From NCBI GenBank assembly GCA_014843695.1, contig CM026404.1, forward strand, positions 58,019,931 through 58,083,930: 64,000 bases of DNA, written 5' to 3'. The notes beneath the pieces were generated by a model. It did no database searches, was not told the origin of the DNA, and saw nothing but the letters and a program-made list of their open reading frames with translations. The DNA comes from Archivesica marissinica. Its lineage: Eukaryota > Mollusca > Bivalvia > Venerida > Vesicomyidae. Of this stretch, positions 22,169-35,300 are shown piece by piece (position 1 is the stretch's first letter; every line of letters begins with the position of its first letter). The translations under genes and the position numbers were made by a program.

Positions 22169-22368
22169 TTAACAGTCTTTCAGATGGGACGTTAAACCGA
22201 GGTCTCGTATCGGTGTTTTACACTGTGCATGTAAAAGAACCAGAGGAGAATCTGGACTGGGTCTCTGTCTGTATCATTCCACTATCCTCCAAAATCTAAA
22301 TTGACTAATATCTTCAGGAGGCGTCGCTCATATGGGCAACCGGTAGCGACGATAAATAAACGTAAACA
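22169..22368 (+). mobile_element. SINE-B copy, 5'-truncated
   Basis: Begins at 'aaaattaacagtctttcaga' and runs to 'acgataaataaacgtaaaca'. It is fused to the family-D head directly upstream, so the pair may be a composite element. Confidence 0.9.
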
Positions 22369-22596
22369 TAACTGAATGATTACACTTATACAGTGTGTAT
22401 ACGTTGAACGAAATATTCAATGCGTTGTTATTATACGGATCGCATACAGTAGTTACTTTTAAAATTATAAATAAAAGGAAGACTTCAAAACAATCCAAGC
22501 GATTAAGATCTCTAGAGTACAAAGAAGCATTTATAAAATGTCAAGGTCTTTACACGAAGTTTAATTAGAATATGAAATGAGATTTAAAAAGGTGTT

Positions 22597-22736
22597 AGTT
22601 TATACACATTTATTTTTGCTCGATTGCAAAGCAAGTTCTTTCAACTTATATAAATCACTCTCGAGACCTCATTCCTGATGGAATCCATCGCCATGAAGGA
22701 GAGAGAAGAGGCAACGTGGAATTTAAATGCCTTGCA
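22597..22736 (-). mobile_element. SINE-A copy, head missing
   Basis: Tail 'tttttgctcgattgcaaagc', 'ctctcgagacctcattcctg' and the middle to 'aatttaaatgccttgc', where it stops. Confidence 0.9.
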
Positions 22737-22990
22737 TATTCATAGGCTTTATTATATGTGAGATTTAAATAACAGTTTAGCTTAAGATCGCTAGAATAGG
22801 CTTTATTATGTGTGAGATTTAAATAACAGTTTAGCTTAAAATCACTAGAATGGATTTTCCAGAACTGGCAATTGAAATAGCAATTAAATTCACTAGAATG
22901 AATTAGAATGAATTTCAGCTTAATATCACTAGAATGGATTTCTATGTGCGAAAAGAATTTAAATAACAATTATTTTAGCTTAAAATAACT
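22737..22990. repeat. imperfect ~57-bp tandem repeat
   Basis: 'ggctttattatatgtgagat' with 'ttaaataacagtttagctta' and 'atcgctagaat' is repeated about four times with growing divergence. The minus-strand ORF 22655-22969 merely reads this and the SINE. Confidence 0.8.
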
Positions 22991-23253
22991 AAAATGTATT
23001 TTGTTAATATAAGTGCGAATACTGAAAACTGATAATTTAAATAACAAGTTTCAAATTTCAAATGTATTGGCATAATCAGCAACTATATTGCCTATGGCTA
23101 TTTAAAATGATAGAAATATGGCAAAGACATCACAAAACATGTTACAGATATACATATATAAATAACAATTATTCTAGTTTTCTAGCTTGGAATCACTATT
23201 ATGTCACTAGTTGAGAAATGTGGGGCTTATTTCCCCCCAACATTTTACAGAAC

Positions 23254-23353
23254 ATGGACGACTACCAGCAGTGTGGAATGTATGATCCTACAGATGACGA
23301 CGACGAGTTTGATGAGATACCCACAGGGGAGCTGACACAGTCACAAATAGAAT
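23254..23353 (+). CDS. gene A exon 1 (start)
   Basis: The ATG follows an acceptor-like 'ccccaacattttacag|aac', so a 5'-UTR intron may end three bases upstream; otherwise this is the first exon. It codes for 33 residues ending GELTQSQIE and one base of the next codon, then donor t|gtacgt (phase 1). The acidic run DPTDDDDEFDE is unusual for calmodulin and could be a tag-like extension. Confidence 0.85.
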
Positions 23354-26300
23354 GTACGTAAAATAGTCTAGTTCATTACAAATGCATACTGTAGATAGGT
23401 ATGGTGGTCTAGTGGCGGTTTCCGTCACAGTTGCCGAGTAGTTAGTTGTCTTTGACATCAAATCACGTGCCCCTCACCGCTGTAGGTGTTGTGGAATTGT
23501 GTCACGTGTGGATGCTATCTAGGTTGTAAAACAACAAATAAATTGTTTATTAAATACATAGTAAAAAGTAAAAACATACAATCTGTTCATTTATATTTCC
23601 AATCTTTCATTTCTTCTGACACAACATCCAACAACAACAACAACAACAACAACATTTATTCAACATTAAGCAAAATTACAGTGCTTCTAGTCTATTATAA
23701 ATAGGTATATACATATAACACGTAATGTAATGACAACATGAAACATGAGTCCAAAGTGAAGATTATCTTTCTTTTTTTTTCTTCTTTTTTTTATTTAAAG
23801 AGAAGCTTAGTTTGTTTTAGTATTCATTAGTATTATAGTTCAAGGAATATTATTGATTTGATCTAACTCTTTTCGGACTTTACTGGCAAAATATATGTAT
23901 TTTGATAAGTTTGAGATTTCCTTTTTATTTCTTGACATCATAAGTTTATCAAATGTATTTAAAGTTGGCCAACTGCAATAATACGGCTTTATGTATTTTT
24001 TTCGTATATCGGTGTACAATGTGCATATTAAAAGAAAGTGATACTCATTTTCGATTGTTCTTAAGTTACAAAATTTGCATATTCTCTCATTTCGTGGTAC
24101 ATTAAGATACCTTCCTCTTTCAATTTCTAAATTATGTGATGAAAGTTCTTCTGACACAACATCCACTGTGAAGAGGTATTCAAATCAACCTGGAAAACAG
24201 CAACATTGTCCCAAAAGTAATGTTTGCATAGCAAGTGCTCACCTGTGAATAACGTCACTGTGTTTACACACTGTATTCCTCCGCCAAATAATACAGTATG
24301 CCAACCTTCCGTTTGCAATGGCCTGAATTCTTATAGCACATATTTTCTACACATCGACTAGTCTGAAGATACAAGTCACATAATTTCTCAAAAAACACAA
24401 AAACTATACACTGCCTGTCATGAAACTGTATTTTTACCAAAACTTATTTATTTATTGGGACTGCATTCGACCTCGGATACACTTCTGCCTATTTAGTTAG
24501 GTAAACACAGCCTCTAGCTGGCTTTGGATGTTACAATGGACATGATATTGTATTCTTATACATAGTTCCCGTGTGACGTCATCATTCCTACTGTGGCTAC
24601 CATTTTGAATGGCAAAGTTGATCAGATATTATATATAATATATAGTAGCGTAATTTTGTTTTCTTCATACAATATTTATTTTTCATCCCATCACCATAGT
24701 TCATACATTGTTGGAAAGCTCTTAATGGACCTATTTTTTGTATCATTTCACAATTTTCATATCAATAACGAATACATAATAATTTACCTGTATATTAATA
24801 TTTCAACTGTGAAAATAGACTTTCAAAAATAGGTGCAAGTTAAGTTCTTATAATTTAGAATCCATACATCACTGTCAAAAAATAAATTAATATTTAAAAA
24901 GTACAAGTTAAATCCTTTAAAATATTACCAAATGTTATATTAAGAAACCAAACTTAATAAAGTTATTGCAATTAAAGAATTACTAGTAAAATCATGAAAT
25001 TCTGCCAAGATAAGATCTTATCAGTGTTTTTGACTGCATTGATTGGCATAGCCTGGATTCTTGCCTGCCTATGTTTGACCGTTTTACTACTGGCAAAATC
25101 GACAAGTTTTATTATTATTAACTCAACGTGGCTTAATTTAATTTATACAAATTTATTTTAGCTCGATTGCGAAACAAGTTCTTTCAACTTATATTAATCA
25201 CTCTCGAGACCTCATTCCTAATGGAATCCATCGCCATGAGGGAGAGAGAAGAGACAACGTGGAATTTAAATGCCTTGCCTAAGGGCACAATCGTAACGGC
25301 TCCAGCGAGACTCGAACTCCGGACCTTTCGCACCTGAAGCGAACGTGCATCCACTGCGCTATCACGACTTCCACACAACGTGGCTTGCATAGCCCTGGCT
25401 AGGAACCCGTGGCATCCGTGGTCCAGTGGTAGAGCGTCCCGGGATCGATACTCGGTCAGGCCACATGTATTGTCATTGAGCAAGGCACCTCACACACATT
25501 GCTTAGCACTGGTTAACCACTTAGGTCGGCTAAACTTGCCCAGGAAAACATGTCTACATACATACCCGCAACACTACGTCTGCGTAAATTATTAATAACA
25601 AATCCGACCACTCTACCACATCCATCTAAAGCGAGTGGACACACGTGTGTGTTTTACGTTTCTTTATCGTCGCTACCAGTTGCCCATATGAGCGACGCAT
25701 CCTGAAGAGATTAGTCATTTTAGATTTCTGCAATGATACAGACATAGACCCATTCCAGAGTCTCCTCTGGTTCTTTTACGTGCACGGTGTACAGCACCGA
25801 CACGATACCTCGGATTAACGTCCCATCTGAAAGACTGTTCATTTTATTAGGGTCAGTCTGGGGTTCGAACCTGCGATCCCTGGATTACCAGTCCAGCGTG
25901 TTACCATTGGAATAAAGATCCATGTGTACACAAGATGATGACAATCGTGTCTTATACATGTACATTGTATGTATCAAACTGCCGACATGTTATGCATAGT
26001 ACATAGTAGTACTCTGTTATTATTATTTCAGATATACAAGACCTATATTCCAAGTTCGACATCGATAGTTCTGGAGACCTATCTGCGAAAGAGTTAAGAA
26101 AAGCTCTACAGGTGCTTGGCTTAAATCCTACAGTAGCGGATGTCAAAGGAATCATGAAGGAATATAACATTCAACCAAGCTCAAAGGGAGGAAGTAAGTC
26201 AATTTGGTCTCAATTAATAAAATATATTGAAACATAAAACATGTTGGTTTATTTTGTGCTTATTTATCGCCACTGGTTATCCACATGAACTATGGTTACA

Positions 26301-29300
26301 GAGCAGATTATCCACATGAACTATGGTTACATAGCAGATTATCCACATGAACTATGCTTACATAGCAGATTATCCACATGAACTATGCTTACATAGCAGA
26401 TTATCCACATGAACTATGGTTACATAGCAGATTATCCACATGAACTATGGTTACATAGCAGATTATCCACATGAACTATGTTTGGTTTTGTTGTTTGGTT
26501 TTGTTGTTTGGTTTCTTACATAGCAGATTATCCACATGAACTATGGTTACATAGCAGATTATCCACATGAACTATGGTTACATAACAGATTATCCACATG
26601 AACTATGCTTACATAACAGATTATCCACATGAACTATGCTTACATAACAGATTATCCACATGAACTATGCTTACATAACAGATTATCCACATGAACTATG
26701 CTTACATAACAGATTATCCACATGAACTATGCTTACAGAACTACGTACTTTGGTCGGATAGAGAGACGGAGCAGTGGGTGCCGGGTATAATTACCATAAG
26801 ATATTTTAGTAGTTGTAGTTTATATATAGCATACATGAACATTAATTGTGCTCATACTCCTGTTTGATGTGTTGGACACCGTTTGTTCCACACAGAAAGT
26901 AATTTCACTAGCAATCTAATATCTAAGCATATGTGATGTGTACATACACATGCATATACAGTCAAACATGCTTTAGTGGTCACCTCTATTAAGCAGTCAA
27001 CCTGTATTAAGCAGCCATTTTCCAGATTCGCAATATGTTTGTTTTATTATACATTTGACAGAGCTATTAAGCAGCCATCTGAGCCAAGCATCCACGTTCT
27101 GCTATTCCCTTGGCTGGCAGGCTTAAGACTAGTTTCACTGTATACTATATGTATGCGATTTCTAGACATTTATGTATACTAGAGGACATAGAAAAACGCA
27201 CGCCTACATTATATGATTATTATTACATGAAAACGAAATACGAAGGAATCCATCAAAGATATATCACATCTTTATTACAAAAACACAAACTGAACAACTA
27301 AAAATATTCCAAAATGTTTAAAACTATGTATTTATATAGTTATTGTTTTTCATGTAAAAACACACTTATCCGAAGTGTGCGTTTTCTATGTCCTCTAGTA
27401 TACATATATATATATTCTATGTCCTCTAGTATACATATATATATATATTATATGTCCTCTAGTATACATATATATATATTCTATGTCCTCTAGTATACAT
27501 ATATATATATATTCTATGTCCTCTAGTATACATATATATATATATATTCTATGTCCTCTAGTATACATATATATATATTCTATGTCCTCCAGTATACATA
27601 TATATATATATTCTATGTCCTCCAGTATACATATATATATATTCTATGTCCTCCAGTATACATATATATATATATTTCTATGTCCTCCAGTATACATATA
27701 TTTATATTCTATGTCCTCTAGTTTACATATATATATATTCTATGTCCTCTAGTATACATATATATATATTCTATGTCCTCTAGTATACATATATATATAT
27801 TCTATGTCCTCTAGTATACATATATATATATTCTATGTCCTCTAGTATACATATATAATATTCTATGTCCTCTAGTATACATATATATATATTCTATGTC
27901 CTCTAGTATACATATATATATATTCTATGTCCTCTAGTATACATATATATATATTCTATGTCCTCTAGTATACATATATATATTCTATGTCCTCTAGTAT
28001 ACATATATATATATTCTATGTCCTCTAGTATACATATATATATATTCTATGTCCTCCAGTATACATATATATATATTCTATGTCCTCTAGTATACATATA
28101 TTTATATTCTATGTCCTCTAGTATACATATATATATATTCTATGTCCTCCAGTATACATATATATATATTCTATGTCCTCCAGTTTACATATATATATAT
28201 TCTATGTCCTCCAGTATACATATATATATATTCTATGTCCTCTAGTATACATATATTTATATTCTATGTCCTCTAGTATACATATATTTATATTCTATGT
28301 CCTCCAGTTTACATATATTTATATTCTATGTCCTCCAGTTTACATATATTTATATTCTATGTCCTCTAGTTTACATATATTTATATTCTATGTCCTCTAG
28401 TATACATATATTTATATTCTATGTCCTCTAGTATACATATATATATATATATTATATGTCCTCTAGTATACATATATATATATTCTATGTCCTCCAGTAT
28501 ACATATATATTATATTCTATGTCTTCTAGTATACATATATATATATATATTCTATGTCCTCTAGTATACATATATATATATTATATGTCCTCCAGTATAC
28601 ATATATATATATATATTCTATGTCCTCTAGTATACATATATATATATTCTATGTCCGCTAGTATACATATATATATATATTCTATGTCCTCTAGTTTACA
28701 TATATTTATATTCTATGTCCTCTAGTTTACATATATATATATATTCTATGTCCTCCAGTTTACATATATATATATTCTATGTCCTCCAGTTTACATATAT
28801 ATATATATTCTATGTCCTCTAGTATACATATATTTATATTCTATGTCCTCTAGTTTACATATATTTATATTCTATGTCCTCCAGTTTACATATATTTATA
28901 TTCTATGTCCTCCAGTATACATATATATATATTCTATGTCCTCCAGTATACATATATTTATATTCTATGTCCTCCAGTATACATATATATATATTCTATG
29001 TCCTCCAGTATACATATATTTATATTCTATGTCCTCTAGTTTACATATATTTATATTCTATGTCCTCCAGTATACATATATATATATATTCTATGTCCTC
29101 CAGTATACATATATATATATATTCTATGTCCTCCAGTATACATATATTTATATACAGCATAATAACCGTGTTGTCTAATTTAATCTTCTTTATGCATCAA
29201 CAGAGAAGGTAACATATGAAGTCTTTGAACAGATTATGAAAGACAAAATTCTCAAACAAACTACTGAATTTGACATCTTAGGTGCATTACGGTACGTACA

Positions 29301-32300
29301 GCTTATCTTATACACTCAGGTGATCTCGTATACGATTAGAGAACGCATAGCTACTACATATTCTTCTGAATACATTCGAACACTAACATTGAATCAATAA
29401 ACAGTGTTGTTGTGGTCTACAAGCTTTCAAAATTGAAAGTAGGATTTATTTAATATAGCGGTCATCCATCCTCCTGAATTGACGTGTGTTTGTCATCGGA
29501 GTCAATACTAAACGCGAGATACTTTCGTTTAGAGATAATTTAACTAAGATTACAAATAAATATACACAGGCACACGCATGAATGTCGACCCTATTTACAT
29601 TATTTTGTTATGTCAACAAACCGCGTATACGACGTTTGTTTATTAGTTGAAATATTAAGTTTTTAAAGCAAATATTTGGGGGAAAATAATACCATATAAT
29701 AGGAAAATACTTTCTGCAGACATTTGCATTTTCACTGCGTGTCGCTTTAACACTATCTTTGGACAGACCTTCTCAAAAACTTGTTGATGAATGAAATTGT
29801 GTGGATATTTAGATTGAAATGTCGATCAATTGTAAAATAGTATCAACAATGGATTTTATGTATGCATGAATTCACAGCAAACTGATGAAGCTAACAGAAA
29901 AAAAATCATGATTGGCAATTGAAACCACACAACATAAGGTGTATTAAAATAGTTCGTGGAAAAGAAACAGTACATCAAGTAGTTCATAGCAAGAGACACA
30001 CGCATCCTTTATTGATGCACACGCACATATTATTGGATCTATGTACAATTTGAAAAAAATTAAAATATAATTGTTTGTTATGTAAGGGTGTGTATACATA
30101 TTAACCCATTGTGTGAGATAATATGTATGTTCCATTAATTTCAAACCACCTTGCTGGGACGTATACATGTTTTCCTGGGCAAGCTTAGCCGACCTAAGTG
30201 GTTAGCCAGTACTGAGCAATGTGTGTGAGGTGCCTTGCTCAATGACACTACATACATGGCCTGCCCGATCGATTCCAAATCAGTTAGCTCAGTCGGTATA
30301 GCAATCGCCATGTTAACGAGAGGCCCAGAGTTCGAGTCCTGGACTGGCTGCATGTTTTTCTCACCTGTGCGAAACAGTCCCCCTCTTTGAGAACGCTACA
30401 GTATAAACTTTGAGAAATATTTCACAATATATCTCTATCCCGATGGAAGAATTCCAATTTGGTGGGCGAGTATGTAACGGTATGTGTATTAACCCATTAT
30501 GTGAGCTGGTATGTAGGCAGACCAGTTGGCTAAATCAATAGAGCAATATGGGTGCATTTTGTGTGTGTTACGTTTATTTATCGTCGCTACCGGTTACCCA
30601 TATGAGCGACGCCTCCTGAAGCGATTAGTAATTTTAGATGTTTGGAGGATAGTGCAATGATACAGACAGAGACACATTCCAGAGTCTCCTCTGGTTCATT
30701 TACGTACACTGTGTAAAGCACTGACACGAGACCTCGGTTTAAAGTCCCACCAGAAAGACTGTTAATGTTATTATGGTCAGACGGGGGATCGAACCTGCGA
30801 TCCCTGGATTACCAGTCCAACGTGTTAACCACTGGACTACAGATCGGCTGCTTTTTCTCAATTATGTTACATTATATATTTGTATACTACGATTTAATCA
30901 TAATGAGATTGGTAGATAATCTAATTGGTTGATATTAATGGCTTCAGTATATTTGACCGTAATGAGATTGGTAGATAATCTAATTGGTTGATATTAATGG
31001 CTTCAGTATATTTGACCGTTATGAGATTGGTAGATAATCTAATTGGTTGATATTAATGGCTTCAGTATATTTGACCGTAATGAGATTGGTAGATAATCTA
31101 ATTGGTTAATATTAATGACTTCAGTATATTTGACCGTAATGAGATTGGTAGATAATCAAATTGGTTGATATTATGGCTTCAGTATATTTGACCGTAATGA
31201 GATTGGTAGATAATCTAATTGGTTGATATTAATGGCTTCAGTATATTTGACCGTAATGAGATTGGTAGATAATCTAATTGGTTGATATTAATGGCCTCAG
31301 TATATTTGACCGTAATGAGATTGGTAGATAATCTAATTGGTTGATATTAATGGCTTTAGTATATTTGACCGTAATGAGATTGGTAGATAATCTAATTGGT
31401 TGATATTAATGGCTTCAGTATATTTGACCGTAATGAGATTGGTAGATAATCTAATTGGTTAATATTAATGACTTCAGTATATTTGACCGTAATGAGATTG
31501 GTAGATAATCTAATTGGTTGATATTAATGGCTTCAGTATATTTGACCGTAATGAGATTGGTAGATAATCTAATTGGTTGATAGTAATGGCTTCAGTATAT
31601 TTGACCGTAATGAGATTGGTTGATAATCTAATTGGTTGATATTAATGGCTTCAGTATATTTGACCGTAATGAGATTGGTAGATAATCTAATTGGTTGATA
31701 TTAATGGCTTCAGTATATTTGACCGTAATGAGATTGGTAGATAATCTAATTGGTTGATATTAATGGCTTCAGTATATTTGACCGTAATGAGATTGGTAGA
31801 TAATCTAATTGGTTGATATTAATGGCTTCAGTATATTTGACCGTAATGAGATTGGTAGATAATCTAATTGGTTAATATTAATGACTTCAGTATATTTGAT
31901 CGTAATGAGATTGGTAGATAATCAAATTGGTTGATATTAATGGCTTCAGTATATTTGACCGTAATGAGATTGGTAGATAATCTAATTGGTTGATATTAAT
32001 GGCTTCAGTATATTTGACCGTAATGAGATTGGTAGATAATCTAATTGGTTGTTATTAATGACTTCAGTATATTTGACCGTAATAAAGATGACATGCTGGA
32101 TAAAGATGAGCTAAAGAGATGCCTGACAGGAATGGGTGAACAATTAACCGACGCAGAAGTTGATGATGTGTTTAATAAACTAGACACCGATAACAGTGGC
32201 AAGCTAAGCATACTAGGTAAGACAACTGTTGATGTTCACGCTGAATCAGAAGTATTGAATGTTGCAGGAACATTAGAATTTCGATGATGATGTTTCAATT

Positions 32301-35300
32301 TATGTATCCTCGCCTCTGGGGAACCATGTGGGCGAGCGTTCCAAGATGATTAGTATAGTACGTGCCTTGCACTGTCCATTATTCGTGGTGATATGTAGAT
32401 TTTGCTGGATGATGTCTTGTATAGTAGTGTTCTTGTTGTGGCCGATGATGGTGCGATAAAAGATGACATCGTGAGGCGGCTTCTTCTTTCCTTTCAGTAT
32501 GACACATTCTGAGGTGTTGGTAGTTCCTTTTCAAATCGGTCACATTTAGGGCCACCCTCCTCACTGTTGGTCATCCCGCAGCAGCATATAAATGAATCTA
32601 ACAGTTAGACATATGGCCATCTCGGACGCTCCGTGATCTGTCCATACCACCACCATCCCCGATGGTGAAAAGTGTGTCCTCTTTTGTAATGTCGTCGGCC
32701 AGATGATCCCAGTATCGTACGCTGCTGTTGCGAGTTGTGTACCGAACGCGACGTACACGCCGTGAGGAGATCGGCCGGGGTTAGAATTTCATGAATAATC
32801 AGCGGTTAGGAACAACGCTAAGTGACCCATTTAACCTGGTTTTGATATAGATCTAGGTTAAGAACCATGCCAAGTGACCCATTTAACCTGGTTTTGATAT
32901 AGATCTAGGTTAAGAACCATGCTAAGTGACCCATTTAACCTGGTTTTCATATAGGTCTTTGTTAAGAACCATGCCAAGTGACCCATTTAACATATATTTC
33001 ATATAGATCTAGGTTAAGAACCATGCCACGTGACCCTTGTAACATAGATTTCATATAGGTCTAGGTAGGTTAAGAACCATGCCACGTGACCCATTTAACA
33101 TGGATTTCATATAGGTCTAGGTTAAGAACCATGCCACGTGACCCATTGAGCATGGATTTCATATATGTCTTTGTTAAGAACCATGCCACGTGACCCATTT
33201 AGCATGGATTTCATATAGATCTAGGTTAAGAACCATGCCACGTGACCCATTTAACATAGATTTCATATAGGTCTAGGTTAAGAACCATGCCACGTGACCC
33301 ATTTATCATGGATTTCATATAGATCTAGGTTAAGAACCATGCCACGTGACCCATTTAACATAGATTTCATATAGGTCTAGGTTAAGAACCATGCCACGTG
33401 ACCCATTTATCATGGATTTCATATAGATCTAGGTTAAGAACCATGCCACGTGACCCATTTAGCATGGATTTCATATAGGTCTATGTTAAGAACCATGCCA
33501 CGTGACCCATTTAGCATGGATTTCATATAGATCTAGGTTAAGAACCATGCCACGTGACCCATTTAACATAGATTTCATATAGGTCTAGGTTAAGAACCAT
33601 GCCACGTGACCCATTTATCATGGATTTCATATAGATCTAGGTTAAGAACCATGCCACGTGACCCATTTAGCATGGATTTCATATAGGTCTATGTTAAGAA
33701 CCATGCCACGTGACCCATTTAGCATGGATTTCATATAGGTCTATGTTAAGAACCATGCCACGTGACCCATTTAACCTGGTTTTGATATAGATCTAGGTTA
33801 AGAACCATGCTAAGTGACCCATTTAACCTGGTTTTCATATAGGTCTTTGTTAAGAACCATGCCAAGTGACCCATTTAACATATATTTCATATAGATCTAG
33901 GTTAAGAACCATGCCACGTGACCCTTGTAACATAGATTTCATATAGGTCTAGGTAGGTTAAGAACCATGCCACGTGACCCATTTAACATGGATTTCATAT
34001 AGGTCTAGGTTAAGAAGCATGCCACGTGACCCATTGAGCATGGATTTCATATATGTCTTTGTTAAGAACCATGCCACGTGACCCATTTAGCATGGATTTC
34101 ATATAGATCTAGGTTAAGAACCATGCCACGTGACCCATTTAACATAGATTTCATATAGGTCTAGGTTAAGAACCATGCCACGTGACCCATTTATCATGGA
34201 TTTCATATAGATCTAGGTTAAGAACCATGCCACGTGACCCATTTAACATAGATTTCATATAGGTCTAGGTTAAGAACCATGCCACGTGACCCATTTATCA
34301 TGGATTTCATATAGATCTAGGTTAAGAACCATGCCACGTGACCCATTTAGCATGGATTTCATATAGGTCTATGTTAAGAACCATGCCACGTGACCCATTT
34401 AGCATGGATTTCATATAGATCTAGGTTAAGAACCATGCCACGTGACCCATTTAACATAGATTTCATATAGGTCTAGGTTAAGAACCATGCCACGTGACCC
34501 ATTTATCATGGATTTCATATAGATCTAGGTTAAGAACCATGCCACGTGACCCATTTAGCATGGATTTCATATAGGTCTATGTTAAGAACCATGCCACGTG
34601 ACCCATTTAGCATGGATTTCATATAGGTCTATGTTAAGAACCATGCCACGTGACCCATTTAACCTGGTTTTGATATAGATCTTGGTTAAGAACCATGCTA
34701 AGTGACCCATTTAACCTGGTTTTCATATAGGTCTTTGTTAAGAACCATGCCAAGTGACCCATTTAACATATATTTCATATAGATCTAGGTTAAGAATCAT
34801 GCCACGTGACCCTTGTAACATAGATTTCATATAGGTCTAGGTAGGTTAAGAACCATGCCACGTGACCCATTTAACATGGATTTCATATAGGTCTAGGTTA
34901 AGAACCATGCCACGTGACCCATTGAGCATGGATTTCATATATGTCTTTGTTAAGAACCATGCCACGTGACCCATTTAGAATGGATTTCATATAGATCTAG
35001 GTTAAGAACCATGCCACGTGACCCATTTAACATAGATTTCATATAGGTCTAAGTTAAGAACCATGCCACGTGACCCATTTATCATGGATTTCATATAGAT
35101 CTAGGTTAAGATCCATGCCACGTGACCCATTTAACATAGATTTCATATAGGTCTAGGTTAAGAACCATGCCACGTGACCCATTTATCATGGATTTCATAT
35201 AGATCTAGGTTAAGAACCATGCCACGTGACCCATTTAGCATGGATTTCATATAGGTCTATGTTAAGAACCATGCCACGTGACCCATTTAGCATGGATTTC

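Noticed and set aside
24127..24318. Minus-strand ORF with FWDNVAVFQVDLNTSSQW as a possible host exon
   Set aside because: Crosses the LINE target-site duplication into the insert and has no partner exon; kept only as unassigned intron sequence.
27483..29212. Many plus-strand ORFs rich in Ile/Tyr/Ser
   Set aside because: They read the MITE-2-derived array; there are no conserved motifs and they lie inside intron 2 of gene A.
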